From: Flavobacterium sp. KMS
Lineage (GTDB): Bacteria; Bacteroidota; Bacteroidia; Flavobacteriales; Flavobacteriaceae
DNA length: 64,000 nt
Assembly (NCBI RefSeq): GCF_000813005.1
Contig: NZ_JSYP01000004.1
Span: 62,001-126,000, forward strand
Direction: 5' to 3'
Positions 29,272 to 38,225 of the stretch are shown piece by piece. The position numbers and the translations under genes were made by a program. The notes below the pieces were generated by a model. It saw nothing but the letters and a program-made list of their open reading frames with translations, did not search any database and had not been told where the DNA came from. Within the stretch, counting starts at the first letter, position 1; each line of letters begins with the position of its first letter.

Positions 29272-29422
29272 TTTTTATGTTTTGTTAAAATTTAGGAGAC
29301 AAACCTAGAAAACAGCGCTTTAAATTCCAAAATTTCAGATTAAAAAAAAATATCTTATAAAACCAATCCTCATACCTTTCCAACTTCACAACACTGGCTT
29401 AGAGCTTATTATTACTGTTTTT

Positions 29423-29440
29423 CTCACTAAATTTAGTGAG
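29423..29440. promoter_or_regulatory. Perfect 18-bp palindrome, operator candidate site 1
   Basis: CTCACTAAATTTAGTGAG lies 152 nt upstream of the barrel gene ending at 28699. Its 16-bp core, TCACTAAATTTAGTGA, recurs at 30390, 32282 and 45634. The absence of a loop suggests a dimeric-protein binding site rather than an RNA hairpin. Confidence 0.6.
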
Positions 29441-29537
29441 AGCAAATTTCTTTTAAACCTAACAATAATTAACCGTAAAAAACCTATAAATTGTATTTAT
29501 ACTCAGCAAATAACAAAGTCATCTTAAAATCATGCAT

Positions 29538-29574
29538 AAAAAAACAACCCTTAAATATTTCTACTTAAGGGTTG
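29538..29574 (-). terminator. Intrinsic terminator after the 29629-30237 gene
   Basis: The stem CAACCCTTAA/TTAAGGGTTG with a 10-nt loop is followed on the minus strand by seven T. Confidence 0.85.
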
Positions 29575-29628
29575 CTAAATTGTAAAAAGTCAAATTAAGA
29601 ATATCTTAATAGAATTCTAAAGCAGTTA

Positions 29629-30237
29629 TTAGAATTTATAAGCTACTGATAAAGAGAAAACACTGTTTTTAACTTTATAATTTTCACCTTCAACAGTTTC
29701 AGCAATATTAGATAAACCTAAATTATATCTAAGACCAGCAGAAAGATTTTCCGTGAAGTCATACCCAGCACCAAAATTCACTCCAAAATCAATTGATTTA
29801 TAATCGTCTTTAACATTGATTTTCTCAGATGAACTTTCTCCATCCACAGTAACTTTAGTATCATCTTTTGCGCTTAATAAAAATCCAATTTGAGGACCTG
29901 CTTCTAAACTAAATTTTTCAGCAACATAATATTTTGCCATAACAGGAATATTCAAATAAGATAAGTTAAGAGTAGATTTACTAGTATAACCAAACTCAGA
30001 ACCTTCAGATTTAGCTCCTTGCAGAGAGTATAAAACCTCAGGTTGAACTGAGAATTTCTCAGTTAATTTAATTTCTGCAAAACCACCAACTTGGAAACCA
30101 ACTTTTGATGAAGCATCTTCAACATCTCCTGTTAAAGTAGAAAGGTTAATCCCTCCTTTTACACCAAATTTAACTTCTTGTGCATTTGCGAATCCAAATG
30201 CTAAAACAGCAACAATTGATAAAGTAATTTTTTTCAT
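29629..30237 (-). CDS. Small outer-membrane beta-barrel protein, paralog 2
   Basis: This 202-residue protein has a signal peptide ending FANAQ and the same barrel pattern as its neighbours (KFGVKGGINLSTLTGD, GFQVGGFAEIKLTEKF, VAYKF end). It is closest to the copy at 32409-33017, sharing nearly all of the first 60 residues, so these two are recent duplicates. It has its own terminator and an upstream palindrome at 30390, so it is probably transcribed alone. No enzymatic function is expected. Confidence 0.9.
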   Translation of the reverse strand: MKKITLSIVAVLAFGFANAQEVKFGVKGGINLSTLTGDVEDASSKVGFQVGGFAEIKLTEKFSVQPEVLYSLQGAKSEGSEFGYTSKSTLNLSYLNIPVMAKYYVAEKFSLEAGPQIGFLLSAKDDTKVTVDGESSSEKINVKDDYKSIDFGVNFGAGYDFTENLSAGLRYNLGLSNIAETVEGENYKVKNSVFSLSVAYKF

Positions 30238-30389
30238 TTTTGTATTATGTTAAGGTTTAAGCGGCAAACGTAGAAAAGCACAAACGAAAATCCAATAAAA
30301 TCACAAAAAAAACAAAAAATTAATAAAAACCCGAAATTCTATTTCTCAGCTTTATGTAACTGAAAAGAAGAATGTTATTACTGTTTTTC

Positions 30390-30405
30390 TCACTAAATTT
30401 AGTGA
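30390..30405. promoter_or_regulatory. Perfect 16-bp palindrome, operator candidate site 2
   Basis: TCACTAAATTTAGTGA lies 153 nt upstream of barrel paralog 2. The flank ATTACTGTTTTTC is identical to that of site 1. Confidence 0.6.
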
Positions 30406-30456
30406 TGGTAATTTTTTTTTAATCCTAATGAAAATTATTACTAAAAAACTTATAAA

Positions 30457-30493
30457 TAAAAAAAAGCAGCAGTAAATAAATTTACTACTGCTT
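30457..30493 (-). terminator. Intrinsic terminator after the 30555-32105 gene
   Basis: The stem AAGCAGCAGTAAA/TTTACTACTGCTT (one mismatch, loop TAAA) is followed on the minus strand by eight T. Confidence 0.8.
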
Positions 30494-30554
30494 AAAATCT
30501 AAATGTTCATTTTGGTAATTTTAAATTAATTCTTTAAAACAAACCACAATTTTT

Positions 30555-32105
30555 TTACTGAACTCTTGTAGGTTCAATCGAAACAGAATATAAACCAGAA
30601 CTATATTCTCTAGTTTGATAAGTGCCAAGACTTGGTTGAGCTATAATAATTTTATCAGCAAAATTGACAATGACATCACCTAACAAATCATTCCCTTGAG
30701 TAAAAGTTCTTTGAACAGTACTTGTTGTAGTCTGTTTTAAACTAGCTCCATATTTAAGTCCTAATTTAGTAATTGTACCAAAACCAGCATCTATACCAAA
30801 ATTAGTTGCAAACTCAACAGTTCGAGTGTCAGTTAAAACAGTTGTTTCCGTTAGATCAACCTCTTCTATATCAATTTTAATCGTAGAAGCATATTGATCT
30901 AAATCCCAATTAAAAATTGGTATATTTAAATTTACAGTCTTTACACTGCTAATTTTACGATCATAGTGATAGCGATAATTCCAACTCACCCCTCTTACAT
31001 AACTATAGTCAAATAAATCATCCACTGTTGCGGTAAAATATTTTATTATTTCGCTACCTACACCATTTTTACCATTTACTAATATCCTGATTTTAAATTC
31101 AAAATTTCCACCTGTCCAATGTGAAATTGGAGTGAGCGGTGCATCTTTATTCCCCATAACCCATACAGGTAGTCTTGGATCTCCAGTTTGATCTGAAATT
31201 GAATTAAAAGCAGCAGTTGGATCTCCTAACAATGTGAACGATTTCACAGTTTCTTGAAAATCATACTTAAAAGGTCCTTTAGTTGTAGTTGGACTTATGC
31301 CATAGTATATGTAATCCCTTTGCCAACCATCAGCGCTTTCATACATATTATAAGCATCTACAATTTTAGAATCTAACGTTCCTGGAGTTGTAGGACGTGA
31401 TGTTTCCTCCTTGTTATTTTTAGAACTATCAAAACATTCATCCAAAAATTTAAATTCAACACTACTATCATTTCGTAAAACTCTAGTCGTTAATTTAGAA
31501 TATTCTTTGTTTCTCGCTACAACAACTCTTTCATTTTCTTTTATTACAATAATAGGAAAACCTGGGGTATACCTTGCTCCAAAAATTTCTTCTGTACCAT
31601 CTTGGTTTATAATTGGCACATCATTACTAGTAAAAAGCTGTATTGCTACTTTTGGAACTTCAGTTTCAGTATTCCATAATTTAGCAGAGAAAGTGTTTTC
31701 TGGTAATTCAGGAACAAAAATTGTAAGCGTCGGATTGTTTAACTCTATTAGATTCAACAAGTTTTCATCTCCAATATTTTTTAAAATACTTTCTCTAACG
31801 GTTACATTATTTTCAAGCTTCTCGTCTTTTATCATCTGATATAAAACATCATAATCATTGTCAAACATTTCTAAAGATTTATTTTTAATTAAATCTCTCA
31901 ATGCTTTACTTTCATTTAAAGACATCATCAATGCCTTCCCAAATTGTCTTTTCAGAGTAGAATTTGAATCGTATAATTCATCTACATTTTTCTTTGAATT
32001 TTCAACAGAACTTACTTCTGCTGCATCTCCTTGACTATCGCAGCTAGTCAAAAACGCAAAACTCATAATCGCTAATACACTTAGCTTTTTTAAATTGTTC
32101 TTCAT
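30555..32105 (-). CDS. Large lipoprotein of unknown function
   Basis: The start is set at the ATG at 32105 (516 residues), which begins a lipoprotein signal with lipobox FLTSC. The upstream in-frame residues would precede a second hydrophobic start. The N-terminal third is helical and charged (LYQMIKDEKLENNVTVRE), and the rest is beta-rich and Trp/Tyr-rich (WNYRYHYDRKISSV, FNWDLDQYASTIKI). I do not recognise a family with certainty. It sits between barrel paralogs, has an upstream palindrome (32282) and its own terminator. A surface-exposed role is inferred only from the lipobox. Confidence 0.85.
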   Translation of the reverse strand: MKNNLKKLSVLAIMSFAFLTSCDSQGDAAEVSSVENSKKNVDELYDSNSTLKRQFGKALMMSLNESKALRDLIKNKSLEMFDNDYDVLYQMIKDEKLENNVTVRESILKNIGDENLLNLIELNNPTLTIFVPELPENTFSAKLWNTETEVPKVAIQLFTSNDVPIINQDGTEEIFGARYTPGFPIIVIKENERVVVARNKEYSKLTTRVLRNDSSVEFKFLDECFDSSKNNKEETSRPTTPGTLDSKIVDAYNMYESADGWQRDYIYYGISPTTTKGPFKYDFQETVKSFTLLGDPTAAFNSISDQTGDPRLPVWVMGNKDAPLTPISHWTGGNFEFKIRILVNGKNGVGSEIIKYFTATVDDLFDYSYVRGVSWNYRYHYDRKISSVKTVNLNIPIFNWDLDQYASTIKIDIEEVDLTETTVLTDTRTVEFATNFGIDAGFGTITKLGLKYGASLKQTTTSTVQRTFTQGNDLLGDVIVNFADKIIIAQPSLGTYQTREYSSGLYSVSIEPTRVQ

Positions 32106-32281
32106 TATAAAAAATTTTAAGGTAAACAAATGTTAAAAATTAACACTATTATTCAATCAAATATATACTTATGAATTAGATAAAAAGAACAAAAAGAGAT
32201 TCAAAAATTAAAAAACTATTCTTACAAAAAAATAAAAAAATATTCAAAATTCTAATTCTTAAAACATTACAACTGAATCCC

Positions 32282-32297
32282 TCACTAAATTTAGTGA
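32282..32297. promoter_or_regulatory. Perfect 16-bp palindrome, operator candidate site 3
   Basis: TCACTAAATTTAGTGA lies 177 nt upstream of the lipoprotein start codon. Plus-strand flanks CTCACT...GTGATG are shared with sites 2 and 4. Confidence 0.6.
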
Positions 32298-32349
32298 TGC
32301 TAAATTTGCTTTAAGGTCCTTAAAAATTATTACTAAAAAACTTATAAAT

Positions 32350-32388
32350 AAAAAATAGCCTCTCATAAATTGATTATGAGAGGCTATT
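32350..32388 (-). terminator. Intrinsic terminator after the 32409-33017 gene
   Basis: A 14-bp perfect stem (AATAGCCTCTCATA with its complement) is followed by a T-run on the minus strand. Confidence 0.88.
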
Positions 32389-32408
32389 AAAAACGTAATT
32401 AAAATAGT

Positions 32409-33017
32409 TTAGAATTTATATCCTACTGATAAAGAAAATACGCTATTTTTAAATTTAGCATTATCTCCATCTCCGAAATCAGTAATATTAGATAAACCCA
32501 AGTTATATCTAACACCAGCAGAAATATTTTCGGTAAAATCATATCCAGCACCAAAGTTTACTCCAAAATCAATTGATTTAAATTGATCTTTAACATCTAC
32601 CTTTTCAGACTCATCTTCTCCAAATCCAGTAGATGAATACTCAGATTTAGCACTTACTAAAAATCCGATTTGAGGTCCTGCTTCTAAACTAAGTTTTTCA
32701 ATAACATAATACTTAGCCATTACTGGTACATTTAAATATCCAAATTTTAATTTATTTTCTTCAGAATATCCAAACCCAGATACTTTATTCTTCGCTCCCT
32801 GAGTTGAATATAAAAGTTCAGGTTGAACAAAGAATTTATCTGATAATTTTATCTCTGCGAAACCTCCAACCTGGAAACCAACTTTTGAAGAAGCGTTGTC
32901 AATATCTCCTGTCAAAGTAGAAAGATTGATTCCTCCTTTTGCACCAAATTTAACTTCTTGTGCATTTGAAAATCCAAATGCTAAAACTGCAATAATCGAT
33001 AAAGTGATCTTTTTCAT
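32409..33017 (-). CDS. Small outer-membrane beta-barrel protein, paralog 3
   Basis: This 202-residue protein has a signal peptide ending FSNAQ and the barrel pattern KFGAKGGINLSTLTGD, GFQVGGFAEIKLSDKF, QPELLYSTQGA, ending SVGYKF. It is a near twin of paralog 2 (29629-30237), with the main differences in loop segments such as KVSGFGYSEENK, as expected for surface-exposed loops. It does not have the palindrome in its own upstream region, unlike paralogs 1 and 2. Confidence 0.9.
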   Translation of the reverse strand: MKKITLSIIAVLAFGFSNAQEVKFGAKGGINLSTLTGDIDNASSKVGFQVGGFAEIKLSDKFFVQPELLYSTQGAKNKVSGFGYSEENKLKFGYLNVPVMAKYYVIEKLSLEAGPQIGFLVSAKSEYSSTGFGEDESEKVDVKDQFKSIDFGVNFGAGYDFTENISAGVRYNLGLSNITDFGDGDNAKFKNSVFSLSVGYKF

Positions 33018-33294
33018 GATTTATTATGTTTTATAATATTAATACTACAAATATATAATAATATTAACTTAAAATACTATTAATTAAAAAATGGGATGTA
33101 AATTCTATAAAACAATCTTTTATAAGTATAATTGAGTACCAGCCAATAGCAAGTATTTTTGCCCTTGAACATTCAAATTTGCTAGTAATTATTTAATGTA
33201 GAAAATTGGAATCTTTCTAATATTTAAACAATATTTGCAAATTATAAGAGTTTTAACTTACAGAAAAATCAATCAAACTTTTAAAAAGAATTTT

Positions 33295-33852
33295 ATGAAA
33301 AGAATAATTTTAGTAGCTGTACTGTTCATAGCAACATCAGCAACAATGCAAGCACAATTATTACGTTTTGGTGTAAAGGCAGGGGTTAACTTTGCAAGTC
33401 AAACTGGAGACGCATTTCCAGAACAAAATTTTGACAAAGAAGGTATTACCAGCTATCATGCAGGTGTAGTAGCGGAAATTAAATTACTAGAAAAATTCTC
33501 TATTCAACCTGAGCTTTTATACTCTACTCAAGGAGCAAGTTATAAATCCGCAGGTCAAGAATTTAAAAATGAATTAGGATATTTATCAATTCCTGTAATG
33601 GCTAAGTTTTATTTAACTAAATCATTTAGTTTAGAATTGGGACCTCAAGCATCTTTCTTATTAAGTGAGAAAAATGATTTTGATGTTAAAGATGGTAAAA
33701 CTTTTGACTTCGGTCTTAATGCAGGATTAGGTTTTAAACTTACCGAAAACTTTTTTATCCAAGGTCGTTACGGTATAGGATTGACTGAAGCTTCGAAAGA
33801 TGCTGATGTTAAAAACTCTGTTTTCCAACTTTCAGCTGGATTCATGTTCTAA
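33295..33852 (+). CDS. Small outer-membrane beta-barrel protein, paralog 4
   Basis: I choose the ATG at 33295 (185 residues), which begins a signal peptide (MKRIILVAVLFIATSAT, cleavage after MQAQ). The frame extends 20 codons upstream without a signal-like start. The mature barrel pattern is LRFGVKAGVNFASQTGD, YHAGVVAEIKLLEKF, QPELLYSTQGA, ending SAGFMF. It is transcribed divergently from paralog 3 and ends at its own terminator. It is the most diverged of the four. Confidence 0.9.
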   Translation: MKRIILVAVLFIATSATMQAQLLRFGVKAGVNFASQTGDAFPEQNFDKEGITSYHAGVVAEIKLLEKFSIQPELLYSTQGASYKSAGQEFKNELGYLSIPVMAKFYLTKSFSLELGPQASFLLSEKNDFDVKDGKTFDFGLNAGLGFKLTENFFIQGRYGIGLTEASKDADVKNSVFQLSAGFMF

Positions 33853-33876
33853 GAAATAATATCACATACTTTTACG

Positions 33877-33908
33877 AAAACCGTTCTATTTATTGGAACG
33901 GTTTTTTT
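33877..33908 (+). terminator. Intrinsic terminator after barrel paralog 4
   Basis: The stem AAAACCGTTC/GAACGGTTTT with a 9-nt loop is followed by a T-run. Confidence 0.88.
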
Positions 33909-33994
33909 ATTTTTACACCGCTACTAATGAAATGTTTTGGGTGAAATGTAAAATGGATTCAAAAACAAATCAGAATTGCTTAAAATTATAATAC

Positions 33995-34408
33995 ATGAAA
34001 ATTATCATTATAAACGGACCAAATTTGAATCTTTTAGGAAAAAGGGAACCCGAAGTTTACGGATCTCAAACTTTTGAAGATTACTTTGAAACATTACAAA
34101 CATCTTTCCCATCTATTGAACTAAGCTATTATCAAAGTAATATCGAAGGCGAATTAATTGGAAAAATACAAGAATTTGGTTTTAACTATGATGGCATTAT
34201 TCTAAATGCGGGTGCTTATACACATACCTCAATAGGTATTGGCGATGCTATAAAAGCTGTTACGACTCCTGTTATCGAAGTACATATTTCTAATACTTAT
34301 GCACGCGAAAGTTTCCGCCACCAATCGTATATTTCTGGAAATGCCAAAGGCGTTATTCTAGGTTTTGGTCTAAAAAGTTACGAACTTGCCATACGCTCTT
34401 TTTTATAG
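33995..34408 (+). CDS. aroQ: Type II 3-dehydroquinate dehydratase
   Basis: This 137-residue protein has the AroQ motifs NGPNLNLLGKREPEVYG, LNAGAYTHTSIGIGDAI, EVHISN and RESFRHQSYIS, with the catalytic Tyr/Arg region and His intact. It dehydrates 3-dehydroquinate to 3-dehydroshikimate in aromatic amino acid synthesis, in the cytoplasm as a dodecamer. It stands alone, 84 nt before the DUF5686 gene. Confidence 0.96.
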   Translation: MKIIIINGPNLNLLGKREPEVYGSQTFEDYFETLQTSFPSIELSYYQSNIEGELIGKIQEFGFNYDGIILNAGAYTHTSIGIGDAIKAVTTPVIEVHISNTYARESFRHQSYISGNAKGVILGFGLKSYELAIRSFL

Positions 34409-34464
34409 TTAAAGTGCTATAAATCATTTAACATAGTTTTAATAGGTTCATTTCTAACTTCTTT

Positions 34465-34472
34465 TATTTTTG
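34465..34472 (+). promoter_or_regulatory. Candidate -7 element for the DUF5686 gene
   Basis: TATTTTTG matches TAnnTTTG 19 nt before the start codon at 34492. No -33 TTG is found. Confidence 0.35.
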
Positions 34473-34491
34473 AAATAAGAAATGTACCTAT

Positions 34492-36981
34492 ATGAAAAAC
34501 TTTATTTTATTTGCCTTTTTATTACTTTCATTTTCAAATTACGCACAGATTAAAGGAACAATTTCGGATGAAAAAGGAAACCCTTTACCATTTGTTTCTA
34601 TCTTCGAAGAGAATACTTATAACAGCACTACATCCAACGAACAAGGAAAATACCAGCTCAATGTAAAAGAGATTGGCAAGAACAAAATCATATTTCAATA
34701 TTTAGGGTTTAAAGCTCAAAAACTAACTGTTCCCTCTTCTGCATCACTATACACACTGGATGTAAAACTACTGGAAGAAAACTTCACTCTTAACGAAGTA
34801 ATAATTAATCCTAAGGATAATCCCGCCAATGACATTATAAGAAGTGCAATTGCCAATAAAAAAGACAATTCGGAAAAGACAGGTCGATATACTGCTGATT
34901 TTTATTCTAAAGGAATGTTCAAAATCAAAGATTTACCTAAAAAGATAATGGGTCTTAAAGTAGATATTGGTGATGAAATGGCCTCTAATCTCGACTCTAC
35001 AGGAACAGGTGTTTTGTATCTATCTGAAACTATTTCTAAAATTACATTTGAGAAACCTGATAATCTTAAGGAGAAAATAATCGCATCTAAAATTTCAGGT
35101 AACAATAAAGGGTATAGCTATAATACGGCAAGTTTATCTACTTATGATTTTTATAATAACACATTAAAGTTTGGTGTAAGAATGATTTCTCCTATTGCCG
35201 ACAATGCCTTTAATTACTACAAATACAAACTAGAAGGAACTTTCTTTGATGAGAACAACCAGCAAATAAACAAAATAAAGGTTATCCCTAAACGTGATAA
35301 AGAACCAGTTTTTGAAGGATATATCTATATTATCGATGATAGTTTTGCCATTTATGCCATTGACCTCGATATAAAAGGATATCGAATCAAGAATGAGCTA
35401 ACGCAAATAATGAATCTTAAACAAAGCTTTAGTTATAATCCTAAAAATAAATTGTGGGCAAAAAATGCTCAAAGTTTGTCTTTTACTGCTGGAGCATTTG
35501 GGGTTCAATTTACAGGAAAGTTTAATTATGTATATACCAATTATGAATTTCCAGATTCTTTTGAAAAGAAAACTTTCACTAATGAAATCGTAAGTTTTGA
35601 AACTAATGCTAATAAAAAAGATGATTCTTATTGGAATTCTATCCGCCCAATTCCTTTAACTATCGAAGAAAGCACAGATTATATCAAGAAAGATAGTTTA
35701 CAAACTATTCGAACATCGAGAAAATACACCGATTCTATTGATACCAAGAATAACAAGTTTAATTTCTTTGACATTTTACTTGGTCATGAACACAAAAATA
35801 CTTTCGAGAAATATTCGTTTAAGTATAACGGACTATTCGATTTAAGCGCTCTCAGTTTTAATACTGTTCAGGGTTTTAATATTGGAACTGGTTTTTCTTA
35901 TAAAAATTGGAATGAGGAAAAAGGCAAAGAAACCTCAATAAGTACTGCAATAAATTATGGGTTCTCGGATGAGCGTTTGCGTATTACTGGTGAGTTTAAG
36001 CATACTTTTAATCATCAAAATTATGCTACAATCTTTGCTTCTGGAGGCACAAAAATAAGCCAGTTTAATAATAGTGAACCTATAAGTAATTTTATTAACT
36101 CGGTAAGTTCTTTATTTTTTAAGGATAACTATATGAAAGTTTACAATCTGGAATTTGCTCAACTAGCCTATACTCAAAATGTAGCCAACGGCATTACTAT
36201 AGGTGCAAAAGTTGCGTATGAGCAACGTAAACCTCTTTTTAATACTACCGATTACTCTTTCTTTAATAAGGATGATTTTTACTCTTCTAACAATCCGCTT
36301 GCGCCAAATGACTTTGTGAATTCTCCTTTTGAGAAACATCATTTGGTAAAAGCTAATTTGAACACTAGAATTAGTTTTGGTAACAAATATATTTCCAGAC
36401 CAGACGGAAAATATAATATTAAGAATGAGAAATACCCAACCTTATCTTTAGGTTATGAAAAAGCTTTAGCAGCTAGCGAGAAAAAGTATGAATTTGATCT
36501 TATAAGTGCAGCTGTACGATATGATTTAACTTTAGGAAATAAAGGGCTTTTGGGAATAAACATAAAAGCTGGTAAATTCTTTAATGCCGAGAACATCGCT
36601 TTTATGGATTACAAACATTTTAACGGAAACCAAACTCATATAGGTCAAGCCGATAGATATCTGAATGTATTTAATCTGTTACCTTATTATACCAATAGCA
36701 CAAACGACAGTTATTTTGAGGTTCATATGGAGCATAATGACAATGGATACATTATGAACAAGATTCCTTTATTGAATAAATTAAAATCAACTTTAAATAT
36801 AGGATTCCATTCGCTTGAAATTCCAAATACTAAACCCTATTCTGAATTTACAGTTGGATTAGACAATCTTGGTTTCGGAAAATTCAGAATGTTTCGTATA
36901 GATTATGTTCACTCTTACCAAAACGGAATACAACAAAACGGAGTCGTTTTTGGATTGAAGTTTCTAAATATTCTGGAGTAG
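34492..36981 (+). CDS. DUF5686/carboxypeptidase-like regulatory outer-membrane protein
   Basis: This 829-residue protein has a signal peptide (FSNYAQ) and an N-terminal CarboxypepD_reg-like beta-sandwich (about 20-100: IKGTISDEKGNPLPFVSI). A region with NPKDNPANDIIRSAIANKKDN and a long C-terminal beta-barrel-like part match the DUF5686 family, predicted outer-membrane proteins of Bacteroidota. No TonB plug is present. The function is unknown, and an envelope role is inferred. It is separated from the next gene by a repeat-rich region. Confidence 0.85.
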   Translation: MKNFILFAFLLLSFSNYAQIKGTISDEKGNPLPFVSIFEENTYNSTTSNEQGKYQLNVKEIGKNKIIFQYLGFKAQKLTVPSSASLYTLDVKLLEENFTLNEVIINPKDNPANDIIRSAIANKKDNSEKTGRYTADFYSKGMFKIKDLPKKIMGLKVDIGDEMASNLDSTGTGVLYLSETISKITFEKPDNLKEKIIASKISGNNKGYSYNTASLSTYDFYNNTLKFGVRMISPIADNAFNYYKYKLEGTFFDENNQQINKIKVIPKRDKEPVFEGYIYIIDDSFAIYAIDLDIKGYRIKNELTQIMNLKQSFSYNPKNKLWAKNAQSLSFTAGAFGVQFTGKFNYVYTNYEFPDSFEKKTFTNEIVSFETNANKKDDSYWNSIRPIPLTIEESTDYIKKDSLQTIRTSRKYTDSIDTKNNKFNFFDILLGHEHKNTFEKYSFKYNGLFDLSALSFNTVQGFNIGTGFSYKNWNEEKGKETSISTAINYGFSDERLRITGEFKHTFNHQNYATIFASGGTKISQFNNSEPISNFINSVSSLFFKDNYMKVYNLEFAQLAYTQNVANGITIGAKVAYEQRKPLFNTTDYSFFNKDDFYSSNNPLAPNDFVNSPFEKHHLVKANLNTRISFGNKYISRPDGKYNIKNEKYPTLSLGYEKALAASEKKYEFDLISAAVRYDLTLGNKGLLGINIKAGKFFNAENIAFMDYKHFNGNQTHIGQADRYLNVFNLLPYYTNSTNDSYFEVHMEHNDNGYIMNKIPLLNKLKSTLNIGFHSLEIPNTKPYSEFTVGLDNLGFGKFRMFRIDYVHSYQNGIQQNGVVFGLKFLNILE

Positions 36982-37336
36982 TTTAGTGATGATTTCACGC
37001 AGATTCCTTCCAATCTTGTCACTTCGACAAAGGAGAAATCACATTAGTAAGTAGAAATTTGAGGATGAATCTTTGTCAAAGTAAAAAAACTTTGACAAAG
37101 TTACCTTAGTCCCTCAGAACCTTTGTTCCTTTGAACCTTTAAAAAACCTTTGAACCTTACAAAAACCTTTGAACCTTACAAAAAAAAATCCGTTTACTCT
37201 ATATAAAAGAATAAACGGATTTCGTTTTTTGTCTTCGTTATTATCTTTGGCAAAGTGAAAAACTTTGACAAAGTTACCTTAGTCCCTCAGAACCTTTGTT
37301 CCTTTGAACCTTTAAAAAACCTTTGAACCTTAAAAA
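36982..37336. repeat. Intergenic repeat block with 72-bp direct duplication
   Basis: Two copies (37088-37159 and 37261-37332) are identical over 72 nt, built from phrases such as CAGAACCTTTGTTCCTTTG and AAACCTTTGAACCTTA. Each copy is preceded by an imperfect CTTTGTCAAAG/CTTTGACAAAG inverted repeat. A terminator lies between them. No gene is visible. Confidence 0.85.
37181..37230. terminator. Intrinsic terminator between convergent genes
   Basis: The stem AAATCCGTTTA/TAAACGGATTT with a 15-nt loop has an A-run before and a T-run after it. It can serve the DUF5686 gene (plus) and the CDF transporter gene (minus). Confidence 0.75.
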
Positions 37337-38212
37337 TCAGTGATAATCATCTGGCTCAATATGAATTAAAACATTCCCTAATTGGGGTATTTTTTCTTTT
37401 AGTGTATCTTGTAATTTATGTGAAAGTTCATGACCTTCTTTTACCGAAATTTTAGCCGATACGATGGCGTGAAGATCTACATGGTACTTCATTCCTGCTT
37501 TACGAATAAAACATTTCTCGGTTCCCAGAATACCTACTACGGTTAAAGATTTTATTCTGATTTCTTCGACTAAATCATCATTCAAATTTTCGTCCATTAT
37601 TTCGCCAAGCGCTGGTCTGAAAATTTTATAACTGTTGTATAAAATAAAGAAAGCTGCAAAAAGTGCTGCCCAATCATCTGCAGATTCGTAACCTTTCCCC
37701 ATGATTAGCGCAATCGAAATTCCGATAAAAGCGGCTACAGATGTAATTGCATCACTACGATGGTGCCAGGCATCTGCTGCTAATGATGAACTATTGGTTT
37801 GTTTGCTACGTTTCATTACCAATCGAAAAGAATATTCTTTCCAAACAATAATTGCTCCTAATACATACAAGGTCCAGGATTTTGGCAAATCATGCGAGGT
37901 TTGGATATTTGCAATACTTTCGTAACCAATAATTGTTGCTGAAGTAATTAAAAATCCAACGACCAAAAATGTGATTAAAGGTTCTGCACGACCATGTCCG
38001 TAAGGATGATTTTCATCTGCTGGTTTGTTAGAATATTTAATTCCGAATAGTACCAAACAGGACGAAAATATATCGGTAGTAGATTCAATCGCATCTGCAA
38101 TTAAGGCATAAGAATTGCCAAAAAAACCTGCCAAGCCTTTTATAACGGCTAAGCAGGTGTTTCCAACTATACTAAAGTATGTAGCTTTTATAGCTTTTTG
38201 TTCATTCGTCAT
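37337..38212 (-). CDS. Cation diffusion facilitator family transporter
   Basis: This 291-residue protein has six membrane helices in residues 12-205 and a C-terminal cytoplasmic domain (about 210-291). The metal-site motifs ALIADAIESTTDIFSS and ADAWHHRSDAITS (Asp, His and Asp ligands) are intact. It exports divalent metals such as zinc, iron or manganese by proton antiport. It is 13 nt downstream of murA, so it is probably co-transcribed. The metal preference cannot be read from the sequence. Confidence 0.93.
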   Translation of the reverse strand: MTNEQKAIKATYFSIVGNTCLAVIKGLAGFFGNSYALIADAIESTTDIFSSCLVLFGIKYSNKPADENHPYGHGRAEPLITFLVVGFLITSATIIGYESIANIQTSHDLPKSWTLYVLGAIIVWKEYSFRLVMKRSKQTNSSSLAADAWHHRSDAITSVAAFIGISIALIMGKGYESADDWAALFAAFFILYNSYKIFRPALGEIMDENLNDDLVEEIRIKSLTVVGILGTEKCFIRKAGMKYHVDLHAIVSAKISVKEGHELSHKLQDTLKEKIPQLGNVLIHIEPDDYH

Positions 38213-38225
38213 TTGAGGATTTTAT

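Larger units (their letters stand above)
29272..29628. other. Regulatory intergenic region between barrel paralogs 1 and 2
   Basis: This 357-nt region has no gene. From right to left on the minus strand it holds the terminator of paralog 2 (29538-29574), an AT-rich stretch and the palindrome at 29423-29440, followed by about 150 nt of leader. No clean TAnnTTTG promoter is visible. Confidence 0.6.
30238..30554. other. Intergenic region upstream of barrel paralog 2
   Basis: No gene is seen in these 317 nt. It holds the terminator of the lipoprotein gene (30457-30493), a conserved AT-rich phrase (AAAATTATTACTAAAAAACT) also found beside the palindrome at 32282, and the palindrome at 30390-30405. 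Confidence 0.6.
32106..32408. other. Intergenic region upstream of the large lipoprotein gene
   Basis: These 303 nt carry no gene. They contain the terminator of barrel paralog 3 (32350-32388), the conserved AATTATTACTAAAAAACTT phrase shared with the region at 30421-30470, and the palindrome at 32282-32297. Confidence 0.6.

Noticed and set aside
31411..31839. 142-codon plus-strand reading frame
   Set aside because: Antisense to the large lipoprotein gene, Ser/Phe-rich as shadows of minus-strand Glu/Lys codons are, with no promoter or terminator of its own.
36982..37336. CRISPR-like array in the repeat block
   Set aside because: Only two long copies of unequal phrases occur, without regular spacers or cas genes.
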